Assembly: GCF_003254395.2 (NCBI RefSeq)
Contig: NC_037643.1
Coordinates: 15,861,463-15,925,462 of the forward strand
From: Apis mellifera
Taxonomy: Eukaryota > Arthropoda > Insecta > Hymenoptera > Apidae
Reading direction: 5' to 3'
DNA length: 64,000 bases
Part shown: piece after piece, positions 10,561 through 24,488 of the stretch
How positions within the stretch are numbered: the first letter of the stretch is position 1
Layout: the number at the start of each line of letters is the position of its first letter
Translations under genes and position numbers: made by a program
The notes under the pieces: model-generated
Seen by the model: the letters and a program-made list of their open reading frames with translations, nothing else
Told to the model about the DNA's origin: nothing
The model's database searches: none

Positions 10561-12687
10561 AGAAGAACCATTTCGCTAAGCACTTTTGCCAACTTCTCCG
10601 CCTTGCCAACTTTCATTTTTTAATCGTGATGAAGCCTGGAATCGCAACTTTGAATTAGTTTATTTTTAAAATTTTTTTAAATTGTATTCAACTATTCGAT
10701 AGATTTCAGTGATTGGTGACAATTATTCGAATTAATATCTCGAATAATTTAAAATTTAATATAATTTATTCAATAATATATCATATAATTTAAAATATAA
10801 TATTATATAATTTATAAGATAATACATGACAATAATAATTTTTTTAATGTTACAGATAATGTAAATTTTCATTTGAAATATCACTTTTGCAGTCTGATAC
10901 AAAACAATTTTGTTGTGCGACGTGTTATGTTAGGTTATGTTAGATTAGACGAAGGGTAAAGACGAGGAAAGTATGAGAATGTCAGGCGAATGTCACTTTG
11001 TTTTCATTCACGAAGTGTTATTATTCAGTTCTATTTCTATAAGACATTCACCTTTTCTACGAAAATCAATATTTTTTCATCCACTTTAACGAATTATATT
11101 TTCAGATTTATTTAACGTGTTCAACATCCTTTCCACTATTCACGCAAACGTATATATATGATCTTTAACTACTTTAAAATCCACTTATTCAAAATGAAAT
11201 GCGGAACTTGAGGTTCATGAGAGAGTGAGAGAGAGAGAGCGCTAATCGTGGAATCTAGGTTAAGGGGTTGAGGTACCCGTAATTACGACATTCGATCTGT
11301 TTTGCACTTTCCACGGAGGCTGATCGTTCCCTGTAATTATCGTGCATCGTGGTGCACCGCAAACGATGTCCTTCCTAATAATTTCCTGTCGAGCTATACC
11401 ATTGTCAGAGATGGATAATGAAAGAGAAGAGAAAGAGAGAGAGAGTATCGAATTAATCGTCAAGTTTTTCACCCGACACGTCTCATCCTCTTGAGCTTAT
11501 CCTCGGAGAACAGGGTGAAAGACGACATGCTCGAGAATTCAAAAGCGTTGGATTAAATTAAAGATCCACTTGGTACGTGTTACAACGTGATAACTTAACG
11601 AACCTGCCTTTTCGTACAGCGTGGAGAACGAAAGAGGATGTGAAGGAATAGAGACGAACACTGTTTCTTCATTATCTTGTTAATTTTGTCATTGTATGAA
11701 GGATTGTGGAATAGAAGGATTGAAATTGTAATTTCTCTGTTATTATAACAAGATAATTTCAAGTAGAAAAAGAGTAATGTTAAGAATAAAGATTTATTTA
11801 AATGTAGAGGATAAAGTTTTTGTTGAATTGATTTGAAAATGAATTGTATTAAATATCTCTATAGGTTATAAAAATAAAGGTAAAAAGAACGAAAAATAAT
11901 TCGAAGATTTATATTAAAAAAGATGTGATTTGAATTATTAATAATTTGTGGAACGTTAATTATAAATTTAATCGTGAACAAACTTTAAAATTTCAAATGC
12001 ATTCATCTAATAATAAGTTTTAATTGAAAAACTTTTTTTTGAATGTTGTTATATCAAATTCCACGATATAACAACATACAATATACTAACTTAACGTAAC
12101 TTAACCTAACTATTATATTATATATTTTAAAACATGAAATAAAATTTGTTATGATACACGAGTTTTAATTGAAAAATTAAAATAATTAAAATGTTATCTA
12201 ATTGAAGAAATTCTTTTAAATATTATTATATTATTTAAATTTTAAATAATTAACCAATATACAAATATAATTTATATATAAATATATAAAATCTATATAT
12301 TTAATCTTAATTTAACTATATATGATATACTTCAAATCATAAAATATATTCTTTCATCTAACATTCATACAAGTTTTAATAAAAATTAAAATAATTAATA
12401 TTAAAAAATTATCAAATAGAAAATATTCTTTTGAAACATTATTGATATACTCGATTAATATCTCGAATAATAGAATTTATAATAATAATATAATAATAAT
12501 AATCATATATATTTTAAAATATAATAATAATCTAAATCTATTCTATAATACACAAGTTAAAATAAGATTTTCTCAACGTAGCAAACAACATAGCAAATAT
12601 AAAAAAATTTCTATAAATTCTATCAAGTATTAATTCTTCTTTCCAATTTTTTCAATGAAACCACGCCTTTAATAATCAATTTTAGAA
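10561..12687. other. Non-coding, GC-richer block at 11260-11640
   Basis: 11260-11640 stands out by GC and CpG content. On the minus strand it shows a CT-rich tract, an acceptor-like GGTATAG and a 43-codon frame to a TAA at 11260 (containing CGAPRCTIITGNDQPPW). A last exon or a conserved enhancer are equally possible. ATGTTAGGTT-type telomere-like motifs lie at 10925-10950. The rest is A/T-rich with nothing visible. Confidence 0.4.
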
Positions 12688-12765
12688 ATGGCAACTGCGC
12701 TTCAGGGAAAACCAGCTGCAACATGGCGCCAAATTCGATTTCACGGGATAGCCAAAAGGGACTGA
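12688..12765 (+). CDS. Very small ORF, 25 aa
   Basis: ATG in the context AGAAATGG opens 25 codons (MATALQGKPAATWRQIRFHG and five more residues) to TGA. The interval is about half G+C, far above its surroundings, and an ATTTTAG acceptor-like site lies immediately 5' of the ATG. The peptide is basic with no signal or membrane segment. A GC-rich regulatory element containing a CAGCTG E-box is the main alternative. Confidence 0.2.
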   Translation: MATALQGKPAATWRQIRFHGIAKRD

Positions 12766-15532
12766 CCGGTTTTAATTACCAAAGCTACAAAGTGCAATCA
12801 TGCGGTACGAGTAATACAAGAATCTAAGACTGGCAAATTCGATATCGAAAATTCGATTGACAGAAACTTTTGGAGGGGAAATTAAGAATTATCTCTCGGC
12901 CAATTTGCATTATCACTTTATTATCTCGATCGAGGGAATTAATCAACTCCTAAAAATGTTATATCCACCCTATAACTCCCTCGAGGAAGTTAAGATTTAA
13001 AATTCATAACTGTGCCTCAACTACACGAGAAAACTTGATTTCCCCTCGATTTCTCTCTTCGTGCAATTATTATTACGCTTTTCTGAAGTGATTCGCCGAC
13101 TTATTTTAAATTCATTTCCTCGGTGACATTGAAAAATTGCTCTGGAATATGATAAATTGACTGATAAAGATGAATTTAAATGACAATTATTTTGTCGAAT
13201 TAATATAATTTATATAATTGTTACTTCTAATATTCATTTCTCGAATTTATTATTGTAAACAATAAATATTTGAAGTGTTTCTTGAAATTATTAAGATGAA
13301 GTTATCTCAATGAAGTTGTTATTTAATTAAAATGAATAGATTTAATTAAAAAAAAAATAAATTTGTTATATCATGCAAATTTTCTTTCAAATAATTGTTG
13401 AAGAATTCTGATTTGTTTTTTAATTGAATTAAATAAAAATATCTTAAAAATTTTGATCTTATTCTTCATACAAAACTGAAAGATTCTTTTATAAAATCAC
13501 ATTTTTATTATTATATTTTTATTATTTATATTTTTTTATTAATAAGAAAGAGAAGAATTTTCAAATGAATTTAAAATTTAAAAATTTTATTTCAACTTCT
13601 GAAATCAGAAATTGCGAAAATTTTGATTACAATCCAAGCGTTAAACTATTCTAACGTTAAACAAATTACAATATTCGTAATTCACACGATATACTATAGC
13701 ACGTTACGCAACTCGTGTTTAATTATCCACCTCTATTAAATACGCGTATTACGCGATTCTAATCTTCAACTCTGTTCAACATCAAATATAAACGAACATG
13801 TTGTCAAACGATCACAGTTATCGCTTTCAAGAATAACCATTAATTACGAGGATCTATGAATCGTGATTGCAGAAGATTACGTTAGCATTAATTCATGTTG
13901 CACTCGATACTGTTACTTCACAGTATGAATAGAATCTGTAATTTTATAAAAAAAAATTTATGTAACTTACGCACTAGAATATGCACACTTAATTATATTA
14001 ATTATAAGAAATACTTTGTTGATGTAATTGTTTCATTTATTTAATGAAGAATGATAAAAGAAAAATATATTGTTAAAACTTTACTTAACCTAATTATTAT
14101 TATTATCTCAATGAATAACTATAATATAAACTGTTAAATTTTAATTGTGAAATTTATAAAAAGAGTAATATAATTTTTAAAAAATCATAAGTAAAATTAT
14201 AATTAAATAAAAAAAATTATTAATATAAATTAGTATTACATTATAAATATGAATTGAATAATTTCGCAATTAAATTTTGCGAAATTTAAAACAAAGCAAG
14301 GAAGAAATAATTTATCTTTATATAATATCTCTATTAAATCTTTATAGGTTATATTAGGTTAAGTCGTTTATAATTTAAATAAATAACTCAATTAATATTT
14401 TTATATACCAACTTTTACATTTTGCCTTTTTATCAATCTTTCGAAGATGTTTCACTTGAATATTCAACTTTTAAAAAAAGAACTTACATCAATTTCTTTC
14501 TAAACAACCAAACACAAATCATAACCAGACATATTTAAATTGTAACGTATTTCAATATAAAATATAAATAAATTTCTTCAAAGAAAATTTATTAAATATA
14601 AATCAAACAGAAATCAATAATAAAAAATTAATCACTCAAAGTTAGAATATCAGGTACGAATCTCAAAATTAAATGTTTAAGTCACATCATGATCGAAACT
14701 TTACAAAAACGACGAAGAATTTCGATCTATCAGTCCAGAGGGCGCTTAAATCTACTTTACCACTGAGACAGATCAGTTTATTTAAACGTGCTTCCATTAC
14801 GAAACCAATCGAAGCGAAAAAGGATTAGAGACGAGGCTTAAACTCTCCAATCAAATGGAAGAAAATTTCTTCTATGCGTAAAAATGCTATCGAAGGATTT
14901 CGATTGATCTTTCGAATTAATTCGATCATTGAAAATAAGAGAAGATTTCTGAAGGAAAAAATAAGAAGGAAAGAAACGGTTTGATCAGCTAAAACTATTA
15001 TAAAACTTGAATTTTAAGCAAGAAATGATAAGTAAAATTTATCAAATTTTATTACTCGAAAGATTTTTTTAATTCTTGATTTTATTGATAAAATTTGTAT
15101 TATGAAAATATTGCTCTGCAGAGAGTAATTAATGAAATAATTTCTTTTTTATCATTATCTGTTATTCTCTACAGAATAATTTTTTCCAGTGATTAATGTA
15201 ATTACGATAAAGAGTGAAACGAATTTTTATTCAAGTTCTACTTATAATTCTATCTCTTCTTCTATTTCAAGTCTATCTATATTTAATTTGCAAAAATTAA
15301 AATAATTTGTAAAAATGTAATTTACAATTTAATTATCTAATCTAACCTAACTTAACCTAACATTTTAAACACTTCTTTCCTGAAACATGAATATCACAAT
15401 ATAATTAATTAATTTTTCTTCCAAAAATAGATAAAAATATCAATAGAAAATTTAATTTGCAGTTTTAAAAAATCTTAACAGTGGATTTTGACGAATATAC
15501 AGCATCTTTTTTTCACAAATAGGTATCATATT
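12766..15532. other. Non-coding with two regulatory-looking blocks
   Basis: 12770-13120 and 13690-13930 are GC-richer with many TAATTA- and CGTTA-type motifs, resembling developmental enhancers. 13930-14640 is plain A/T-rich. 14640-14860 is another GC-richer block that includes a CTCF-like core. No gene is supported. Confidence 0.4.
14737..14745 (+). promoter_or_regulatory. Possible insulator (dCTCF-like) core
   Basis: AGAGGGCGC fits the AGRKGGCGC core bound by insect CTCF. The bases 5' of it fit the extended CTCF consensus poorly, so this is only a candidate. Confidence 0.2.
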
Positions 15533-15634
15533 AAGGAGAATGAGAGACTGTTTATGGAATTAAAATTTGAGATGAAATTCTTTTAACGATTGCAAATGTG
15601 CGTCGAGAAAGGGATTTTCGCTTTTATTCTCACG
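15533..15634 (+). other. Possible non-coding or 5' exon
   Basis: A strong acceptor (TCTTTTTTTCACAAATAG) at 15532 and a consensus donor CACG|GTAAGT at 15634/15635 bound 102 bases. None of the three frames is open over its whole length; the longest is a 20-codon frame ending at a TAA. If it is spliced into an mRNA it is untranslated or carries a stop. The acceptor itself is followed directly by GTAT, so competing splice-site use is possible. Confidence 0.25.
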
Positions 15635-18600
15635 GTAAGTTAAGTTTATTATTCTTGCGCGTACGAACGTGTTGAACGTAAGAAATGAAGAGAAATAGGA
15701 TTGATAAAATTAACGATCTGGAATATTTTCATTTTTCAGAAGAATTCACAAATTCAAGGGCACGAATTATAATATTTAACATATCAATGATTCGAATCGT
15801 TGAAAAACAATAGCTACATGCCATTATCATCACAAAGAAATTGAAACACATGCAATTTAATATTTATAATGAAAAGACATATAAATAAGATCTAATTTCG
15901 TGAAAAATATGGAAGGAAAAAATCATATTTATTCCAAGAAAAATGGGGAATGTTTTGTATAAGAGAACTCATTATAATAATAAGACAAAGGAGAACATGA
16001 ATCTCTCAATAATAGAACTTAGATAAATAGTCAAATTTTCTAAAAATTACTGAAAAGTAGATTATAGATTTTAATGTAGTTATAATGAAGAGAAATATGT
16101 AAAAAATACATCATATTATTTAAGATAAAATTAAATTCATAAAATAATTAATTTGAAATATGTTATTTAACAAATATTGTAAATTATGTAAATATAATTT
16201 ATATTATTCTTAATTAGATATAATACTTTAATATTATATTATATTTTTTTTGTTATGTGGCAAAATATAAATTTTGTGGTACTCAAATATTAAAAATACT
16301 CATAAGATACTGATAAGAAATCCTTTAATTTGTTTCTACCTTCATTTCTCTTAACAATTTATAAATTCTATCTCAGATATATTAATATATTTCACAATAC
16401 AAGAGAAAACGTTATATTAACAAAAATTTATCTTAAAATAAATACAGAGAAAAGTAAGAAATTCATTATGGATAATTTATATTAAAACGTATTATTGTTC
16501 CATAAGTTTCATAATAATTTCTTATATGAAGAATATTTTAAATACTTTATTTTGAATTAAAGAACATTTTATTATATTCTCATCTCATTATCTCTATCAA
16601 TTAATACGATTTTCAAACTTATACTAAGAATATACACAAAATATATTCAATTTTTACTTATTTCGATCGATAAAATGTATTCAATTTTTCTTCTCGATCG
16701 GTAACACAAAATGTATTTAATTTTTATTCGTTTCGATCGATAAATCTTTTCAAAGAATATCAGATATATTCCAATATTATTCGAATCGTTATTCGTACAT
16801 AACCTCGAGAGAAAGAAACATACTCGTAACATTAATTAGATTCTTGAATTGACACGCAGAATATTCATTTACTCGTAAATATCATGGAAAATATACGTAA
16901 AGAGCCGTGACACGTTCATCTCTCGGAAGGACGATAAGGTAGAATTGCATAACATTTCGAAATGTTAATTTAATTGTGGCGGTAGCGCCAATTAGCGAAA
17001 GTATATCGTCGAAACATTTCTTCGGCCTCGTTTCGATCAATTCATTTTAGATTAAAAAACATTTCAAATCGTGTTAATTTTCAAAGAGACATTTGTAAGC
17101 TATTATACAGAATAAATAAATAATTTGAATTGACCGTAACAAATATGATGAAAAAATTAAATTATCGATAAAGAGACAATAAAATAAAAAATCAAATCTG
17201 AATAAAATATCTTTATAAAGATGGAATTTAATTCTGAATATTGAAAGAGCAATTTTCTTTGCAGTGAAGAAAGTTACAGTTGATTCTTATATCAATTATA
17301 TATAAGATATTAATATATTCCTGAAATATTTTTGAAATGTAGATTCTAGAGATAAAAAAAAATGGGAGTCGAGATTTATTTATTAAATTACAACTATAAC
17401 TATAAAATTGGTTAGATGAAGGAAAAAGGAAATAGAACGAGGCGTAAACGAATGCAATAAAGATAGAACTATCTCATTCTGCTTTCAATTGCTTATAACT
17501 TAGTGAATAAACTTTAACTGAGTTTTTTATATACCAAGTTTTATACTTGTTTTGATTTCTGGAATCAAACTTTCAAGAATATTCTACGAATATATTACTG
17601 TATATGATTTTGTCAACTAAAATTATTGATAATTATACATTAAACTTATAAAAATAATTATATTTATTGAAAATATTTTATTTTTTATATTATAAATTGC
17701 AAATTTTATTTTATTAGTGATAATAATACTTTTCTTTATATAAAATCCAAATTCTTTTCAATAAATAATTATTAATATATAATAAAAATAATATAACGTA
17801 TAATTAATTTAAAAATATATTGTTACTATCTTTCATTGCAATTACGAATTTTTATAAAAATTTAATAAACTTTAAATAAACAAAAAAATTATATTATAAA
17901 TTTAAACAATATTCTAAATGCGTATCTCAATAAGCTTTAAATATTTTCTAAAAAAAATAAAACAAAATGAAATATTTAATTATAAATCGTAACTTTTTTA
18001 TATATTATTAAAAGCATATCCAATAAAAATAGAAATAAAAAAAAGTTCTTTTCAAACATTTTATTAGTTACGAGAAATGAAAATTGTAAAAAATTTCCAT
18101 ATATTTTATATCTAAGAGAATTTAATTAAACCGTTCTCGAGCGATTCGAGTTGTTAATTTGATGCTCCATCAATCATAGGTGTAATTAGTAGTCAAATCT
18201 GCGTTTCAAGTAACAAGAAACATCATTTGGCTGACCTATTTAGAATCGTATTGGATTTTCTTTCTTTATTATTGTGTCTTGAATAGAAATTGTACAAATG
18301 TTTCTCTTTGATTTATGTATTGTATTTGGAATAATATTGGAGAAAATTTATTTGCACAATGAAACAAAATTGAATAATATAATTGATATTATCGTGTATT
18401 AATATAATAAATGATTAATAATTCATTTCGATATTTGATAATGAAAATATTTTCGAAATTTTATTATTAATATTTTTTTTGTGGTTAAATCGAATCCCGA
18501 TTGTAAAATGTTAATAAATATTGTTTATTATTAACGTTTTTCAGGAATTGAAAAATTGCAATCAATTTTTGTAACTTATTGAAATTGTTTTAAAAAGATT

Positions 18601-21600
18601 GCAAATATTCGAAAATTATATAAACTATGTTAGGATAAAAATATTTCATAATATAATTTCTTATACGTATAAAATTTAGAATTTTATTATTCAAATAAAT
18701 TTCAAAGATATTCTGAAATGCAACAAGTCGCGTCAAATATAACCTAACCTCAAATAGCTTGAAATATTCCACTTCAAACATACATTTCATCCTCTCTATC
18801 ATCAATTGAATTTCATTTTAGAACACTAAAAATTCTTAAAATTTTTTTTTTATTTTTTGTTAATATTTTTGATAATTAAATTTGTTGCTAAAAATAAACT
18901 AATTTAATTTAATTTATTTTGTTTCTATTTATTGAATCAAAAAACATGATAAAATTATAGAAAAAAATGATATTTTTATATTAGCTTTATAATACATTAA
19001 TTTTCAAAAGGAATCTAATTTATATATTTCATTTTTATTTTCATCTTGTAATATTAGAAATTAAGAAAATGATTTTGTATAACAAAATTTAATTTTATAA
19101 TCTTTTATTCTATTCTATTCTATTTTAAAAATCTTCATATAGGAAAAAAAAAATCTAATTATAAAACAAATTTCATGAAAATTTAATAATCCATAGAATA
19201 TTATCCATATATTTCAATAAAATTTATTATTTTTTTGACAACATATTCATCGTTTCATAACCTAACCTAATTTAATCCATATATTTTCTATATATTTATA
19301 CTTCTATTTATTATTCATATCGAGTAGTATTAGAAATTATAGAAAAGACAGTTCACAATTTCATTTCACTTTCTCTAAATTCCAAAAATCTTCACGTAAA
19401 ATTTAAAATCATAAAATAAATTTCATATAAATTTAATAATTCACATTATTATATACAACATTAAACATCATGTGCACTTAAACACGAATTATCTATTGAG
19501 CAATCGAAGAACCAATCCTATGATCAATATTCTGTGAGCAAATCGCTTAATAGTGCGTAATTATTTCAGTGGCCTACTTGATGTCTCATTAGAATCGTCC
19601 GCGTGAACGAAATTAATTCCTGTGGCGTGATCCAGCAACATAAACGAATGAATACACTCGCGTATCATTATGAATTAATATAGACTTAATAATTTTCTAT
19701 TAGTCGAAATTTATTCATATGCGAAGTCTATTATGATGTTACGTCGGTGGCAGGTTAACGAAATTGTATTATACAACGCATTAATCATAAGAGATGGCGC
19801 TGTTGCTATTTGCGACATTGCTGCCTTATATAATAGTTTAATGAGATCGTTTTTAATTGGATGTTTAACATAGATTATATATTATGAAATGAACTAGAAT
19901 TTTTCTTTTGCTTTTTTCTTGAATATTTGAATATTAAAATTTGAGTTAATTTCTATCATTTGATTAATATTTTAATGCGGATTTTCATGTGACTAAAGAA
20001 TAAGTTCAGATATTCAATCAATATATAAAATATTACTATTTCCATGATATTTAGTAATTTTATTTTTCACAATTTTTTGATAAAGTGCTATTATATAATA
20101 TTTATTTGAAAAAATTGATTTGAAAAAATTTTTGGAAGAAAGATTTTTATTTATAGATAAACTATTCAAAATTTTTCCAAATATAATTAAAGATAATTTT
20201 ATATTCCAAATTTTCTTTTCAAAAATATATAAAAAATATTTAAAAATTTTTCCAATGATTTTCTAATTTTCTTTTCTTTTCTTTTTTTCGTTTTTTTTTT
20301 TTATCAGAATTATATTTTTATACGTAATAAAAATTAAAAATATCCACTTGAAAATCTTATAGAGTTTAACGGCTTAAACTTTAAATCATGGTTGTCTCTA
20401 CATGCAGAAGCGTTAATTAACTCGAACTCAATTTTAATTACGAAGTCATATCATGATATTGAAGCTGGGCCTCCGCCACAACCAGATTTAAGAGATTCGA
20501 TTAATTTCGTGTGAACGTTCGATTGGTTGTTCGTTCCCTCCTGTGCTTGTATTCTAACGTTAATGAAATAATCGTGCTGTAGACAGCGAGATAATTGTTT
20601 GTTGCTTGAAGCGTCTTTGAAAAAAAAAAAAATTAAATTTTAATATTTTTCTATTCGATTTGATTTATATAAGAATAAGAAAGAATTAGAAAATATTTAA
20701 AATTTTTAAGAATCCATAAATTTCTTGATGATCTTGAAATATTTTTTTAAGGAATAAAAAAATTAAAATATTTGAGATTTTTGAAAAGCTATAGATTTCG
20801 ATGACTTCAGAATCGGATTACTATTTTGAAAATATTCGAAGTGTATTATTTTTTGACAACACGTATATATTCTATATTTTGAATATTTTCAATATTATTA
20901 TTTATATTAATATTTTTTATACAAAAGTTGATTAAAAATTGAATACGCATTTAAATGTAAAAAAAATATAAGAGTAAAATAATATAAGAATATAAATATA
21001 GAATTATCAGATTCTTATTACTCATCGTATTAGAAATCGAATGAATTTGATTAAAATCAACTATCCATTTTAACTCTGTTCATGATTTCCACCGATAAGA
21101 AATTTTTACTTAAAATATCTCCATTTAAATCTCCGCAAGTTAATATACATGTACATATAATGTACATAGAAATATGTCATGAGTTACAAGGCGGAAAGAA
21201 TTCAGAATAACAAGATCAACAGGTTAATAACGATTAATATCGGAAGTATACGCCTATTCGTTTGTGTAGAAGCGAAATTCGTGTGCATAATGGCCATTTA
21301 AAGCAACACCTGAAATTAATATAAATTATTGCAGGTTAAATTAGTTCATATATAAATAACTATAAATAAAATTTATCGTTTATTACACAGAAATATTTCA
21401 ACCGACTTATCTTTTGAAAAATATTTTTATTTAATCTCACATATAATTTGACACTCTTTTGTCTTTCATAATGAATATTACTTGTTAATTTTCACGAAAT
21501 TTATTCATAGATTATTCAACATTGAATTATTTTACATTTACATTTTATATCTTTTTCATGTTTATATAAAATTAATATAATTATAATTATATTTATGTAA

Positions 21601-21815
21601 AATTAATATAATTAATAAACACTTTTTCCTCTTTAAAACGAAACGTGTTAAAAATAACGTGTCAAACAAAATAGAAGAATTTGCCTCTTTCATCGCCTGG
21701 AACGCTCTCTATGTGGTAAAATTGTAGTTACGATCATTGGTTAAGAAAATGGTTGAGGGACAAAGTCTAATATGGTAAATAAACGAATGGTATGTATTTT
21801 CATAAGATGAAAAAA
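15635..21815. other. Long A/T-rich region with enhancer-like islands
   Basis: No gene seen over 6 kb. GC-richer, mixed-composition islands lie at about 16900-17050 (with the palindrome CATTTCGAAATG), 18120-18250, 19480-19830 and 20380-20600. They have many TAATTA, ATTAAT and CpG words but no splice-bounded frames, which fits conserved non-coding elements. AACCTAACCT motifs occur at 15345, 18740 and 19260. Confidence 0.4.
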
Positions 21816-21841
21816 ACAATTGTTTCGAACAATTGTTTCGA
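21816..21841. repeat. 13-bp tandem duplication
   Basis: ACAATTGTTTCGA is present twice head to tail without a mismatch. Each copy contains the palindrome CAATTG. Confidence 0.85.
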
Positions 21842-24386
21842 GAACGAAAATTGTACATCTAATCTAATCTACTTTGGATAGAAGTATCCATCCATTTATT
21901 AAGAAATTGATCAATTTAATAAATTTTGAAAATTAGGTTATCTTCAACTTTTGGACTGTCAATGAAAATAAGATCATTTGATTTTATTATCTTTTTTTAA
22001 GACCTTATACTTCTTATTTTTTATTATTTTTTTTATACATTTTATACTTATAATTTTCATAACTATAATTTGAAAATAATAATACTTCATTTAACTGTAA
22101 GCTTTAAATATATATAATTTTATTTCTACAAATTAATTCTAACATTTTTTCTTCTAATATCGTTTTACTTTTACAAATGTTCACTTGCACAAAAGGAAAA
22201 GTCTTGGAGAAAAAAAAAACAAAGTAAGAAGATGCTTTTTTATTTTCTTATTTTCCAAAACTACACCAAATTTCAAAATCAACTTTTTTGTATTAAACGA
22301 AATCTTCTTAATGAACGATAAACAAACAATGTCAAATCAGGAATTAAAAGGAAAACAATTCCTTTTTCAAATCACGTTCCACTCTTCATTCTCGTTTAAT
22401 TTTAAAAGATTGATAGCTATGAAAAAATTTCCAATTGGTACGAGTTGGTATTTACTAGAAAGGAGACGAATCACTATTCATGAATCATGATTAATTATCA
22501 GAGGATTGATCGATTCTCAATAACGACGTTCCCAATTTGTTCATGATTCATGGCGACGTCTCGACAAAATCGAATTCGCCATTACTTGTTTTTTTAAGCG
22601 GAAACAGGAAACCAGAGATCGCGTGTCTACACGCGTCGATTTTCGTTCGATTCTGCGGACGATTGGATGTTGATTGATCGACTTTCATGAGAATCGGATC
22701 ATAGGTCGTGATAACCAACGCGCATGCTCGACATTGTTCGTCGAATATTTACTACTTTCGTGACGAGATATCGAATGAAATGAAATTTCGACGATATTCG
22801 CGTGTGATTTTTTTTTTTTTTTGAAAGTTTTTATAAGCTTAGCCTGATATTGGATGATATTGAAGCGTAATTTTTATTTGAGGGAAAATTTGAAAGTTTT
22901 TATATATTTAATCTGAAATTTTATTGAATATTGATTTTTTTTTTAAATATTTTGGAAAATTTAAATGATATTGATATAACTTTTATTTAGAAGAAAATTT
23001 TGAAAATTTTTACTAAAATATTGGATATTTGGTATGTTTAATTTTTATTTAAGGGGAAAAGTTTGAAAATTTTTAGTGTGTTTAGTCCGATATAAATACA
23101 TAAATAATTTTTTTTTTCAACGAAAATTCGTAAATTTTCATTAAAATTTTTCATTTATTTTCGTGATAAAATGTTGAATAATATAAATATACGACTTTTT
23201 TTTAAAAGATTTATTTCACTTTCGAAATGATATTTGTGTGTAATTATCTTTTGCTGAAAATTTGAAAATTTTCATAATGAAACGTCTAATGAAATATTAA
23301 ATAATACTGGTGTAATAATTTTCATTTAAAAAAACAGAATTATTTTAAAATGTCGAACGACACTGTAATCTTCTTCTGAAAATTTTAAAATTTACTTTCG
23401 AATTTATTCTCGTAGCAAAATATCAACCGAGATATCAAATAGCGTGTCTTTTAATGAAAATACGAAAAAGTTTTTACTTATTTTAAAAAATGTTAAATAT
23501 TGGCAATTTTACTTTTTACAAAAATTTTGAAAATTTTCATTCTCGAAGTAACGAAATACCAACTGAAATGTTATGAATAATATTCTTGTATAATTTCCTT
23601 TTATCCAGAATTTCAAACACATGCACGAAATTTGATTAAACGTGATTTAGATGTGATTTTCTTTCACTGAGAATTTCAATGAAACGTTTCAGATCTTAAA
23701 AAATTACATTTATTTCGAAAAAATATTGAAAAGCATCTTTCAAGGTATTTTTTATTTATTGTTGAAACTTTCGCTATTTTTCGCACAAATTAATATGACA
23801 AATAATAAATCAAAAACTAACATTTTTTATAAAAAAAAAATATGTAGATTACAGGATGAATGAAAAAAAAAAATTGAAATTTTATTTACAATATATTTAT
23901 AAATTATATTTTATATTTTATATTTATATTATATTATATATTATATTATGAATTGATAATATTAAATGTTTGTAATTAATTTAAATAATAAATTCGCATT
24001 CGAAATTAAATTGAAATTTGATTTAATACTCTCGTTATTAAATATTGATTTTGCCAAATATTAACGAGAAATCTAAAATGAATTATCTGGTATTTCAAAA
24101 TTTTTAAACGTATTATCACTTCAATTCTTCTAAAAAAAATTCGAGAAAAATGAAAATTTTTAATCTCTAAAAACTCTAAAAAAATTTTAAATCTTTGAAT
24201 GCGTTAAAATTCAACTTAAACTGTTGATCATCGTGCAATATGACGAATTTTTCGTAAGAAAGAACATTTTTCTTCGTGAAGGATATCTCCTCATTTTTCA
24301 CTCTCATTTTAACCTTCCAGCCATCACGAACACAAATTGTAGATTTCAATACGGACGATTTTCGCAAAAAGGCTGTGTTTTTTCAG
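21842..24386. other. Non-coding, island at 22480-22800
   Basis: 22480-22800 is GC-richer and contains ATGAATCATGA and its exact reverse complement TCATGATTCAT about 60 bases apart, a pattern fitting a dimeric regulatory site. From 22800 to 24150 the sequence is degenerate A/T-rich with repeated GAAAATTTTGAAAATTTT-like words. No gene is supported. Confidence 0.4.
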
Positions 24387-24488
24387 AGGAAGTGTTCTAT
24401 TTTTCGAGAGAGATCCTACGAAACGACCCTACTAACAGCTGAAAGTAATGCATTAATCTTGCCAACGAGATTCACACGGGAATCCTAA
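24387..24488 (+). CDS. Possible terminal exon, 33 codons
   Basis: The acceptor CTGTGTTTTTTCAG is strong. The next 34 codons are open in one frame and end in TAA, reading RKCSIFRERSYETTLLTAES and 13 further residues. The stretch is GC-richer than its flanks. The same frame is open upstream of the acceptor as well, so the splice site is not needed to explain it. No family was recognised and no polyadenylation signal was found close by. Confidence 0.2.
   Translation, partial: RKCSIFRERSYETTLLTAESNALILPTRFTRES

Noticed and set aside
18481..18520. tRNA-like B-box (AATCGAATCCCGATT)
   Set aside because: No matching A-box or cloverleaf stems nearby.
19794..19841. ATGGCGCTG start opening a leucine-rich 15-residue peptide
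   Set aside because: Too short to support, and it lies in an enhancer-like island. The AGATGGCGC here fits only the core of a CTCF site.
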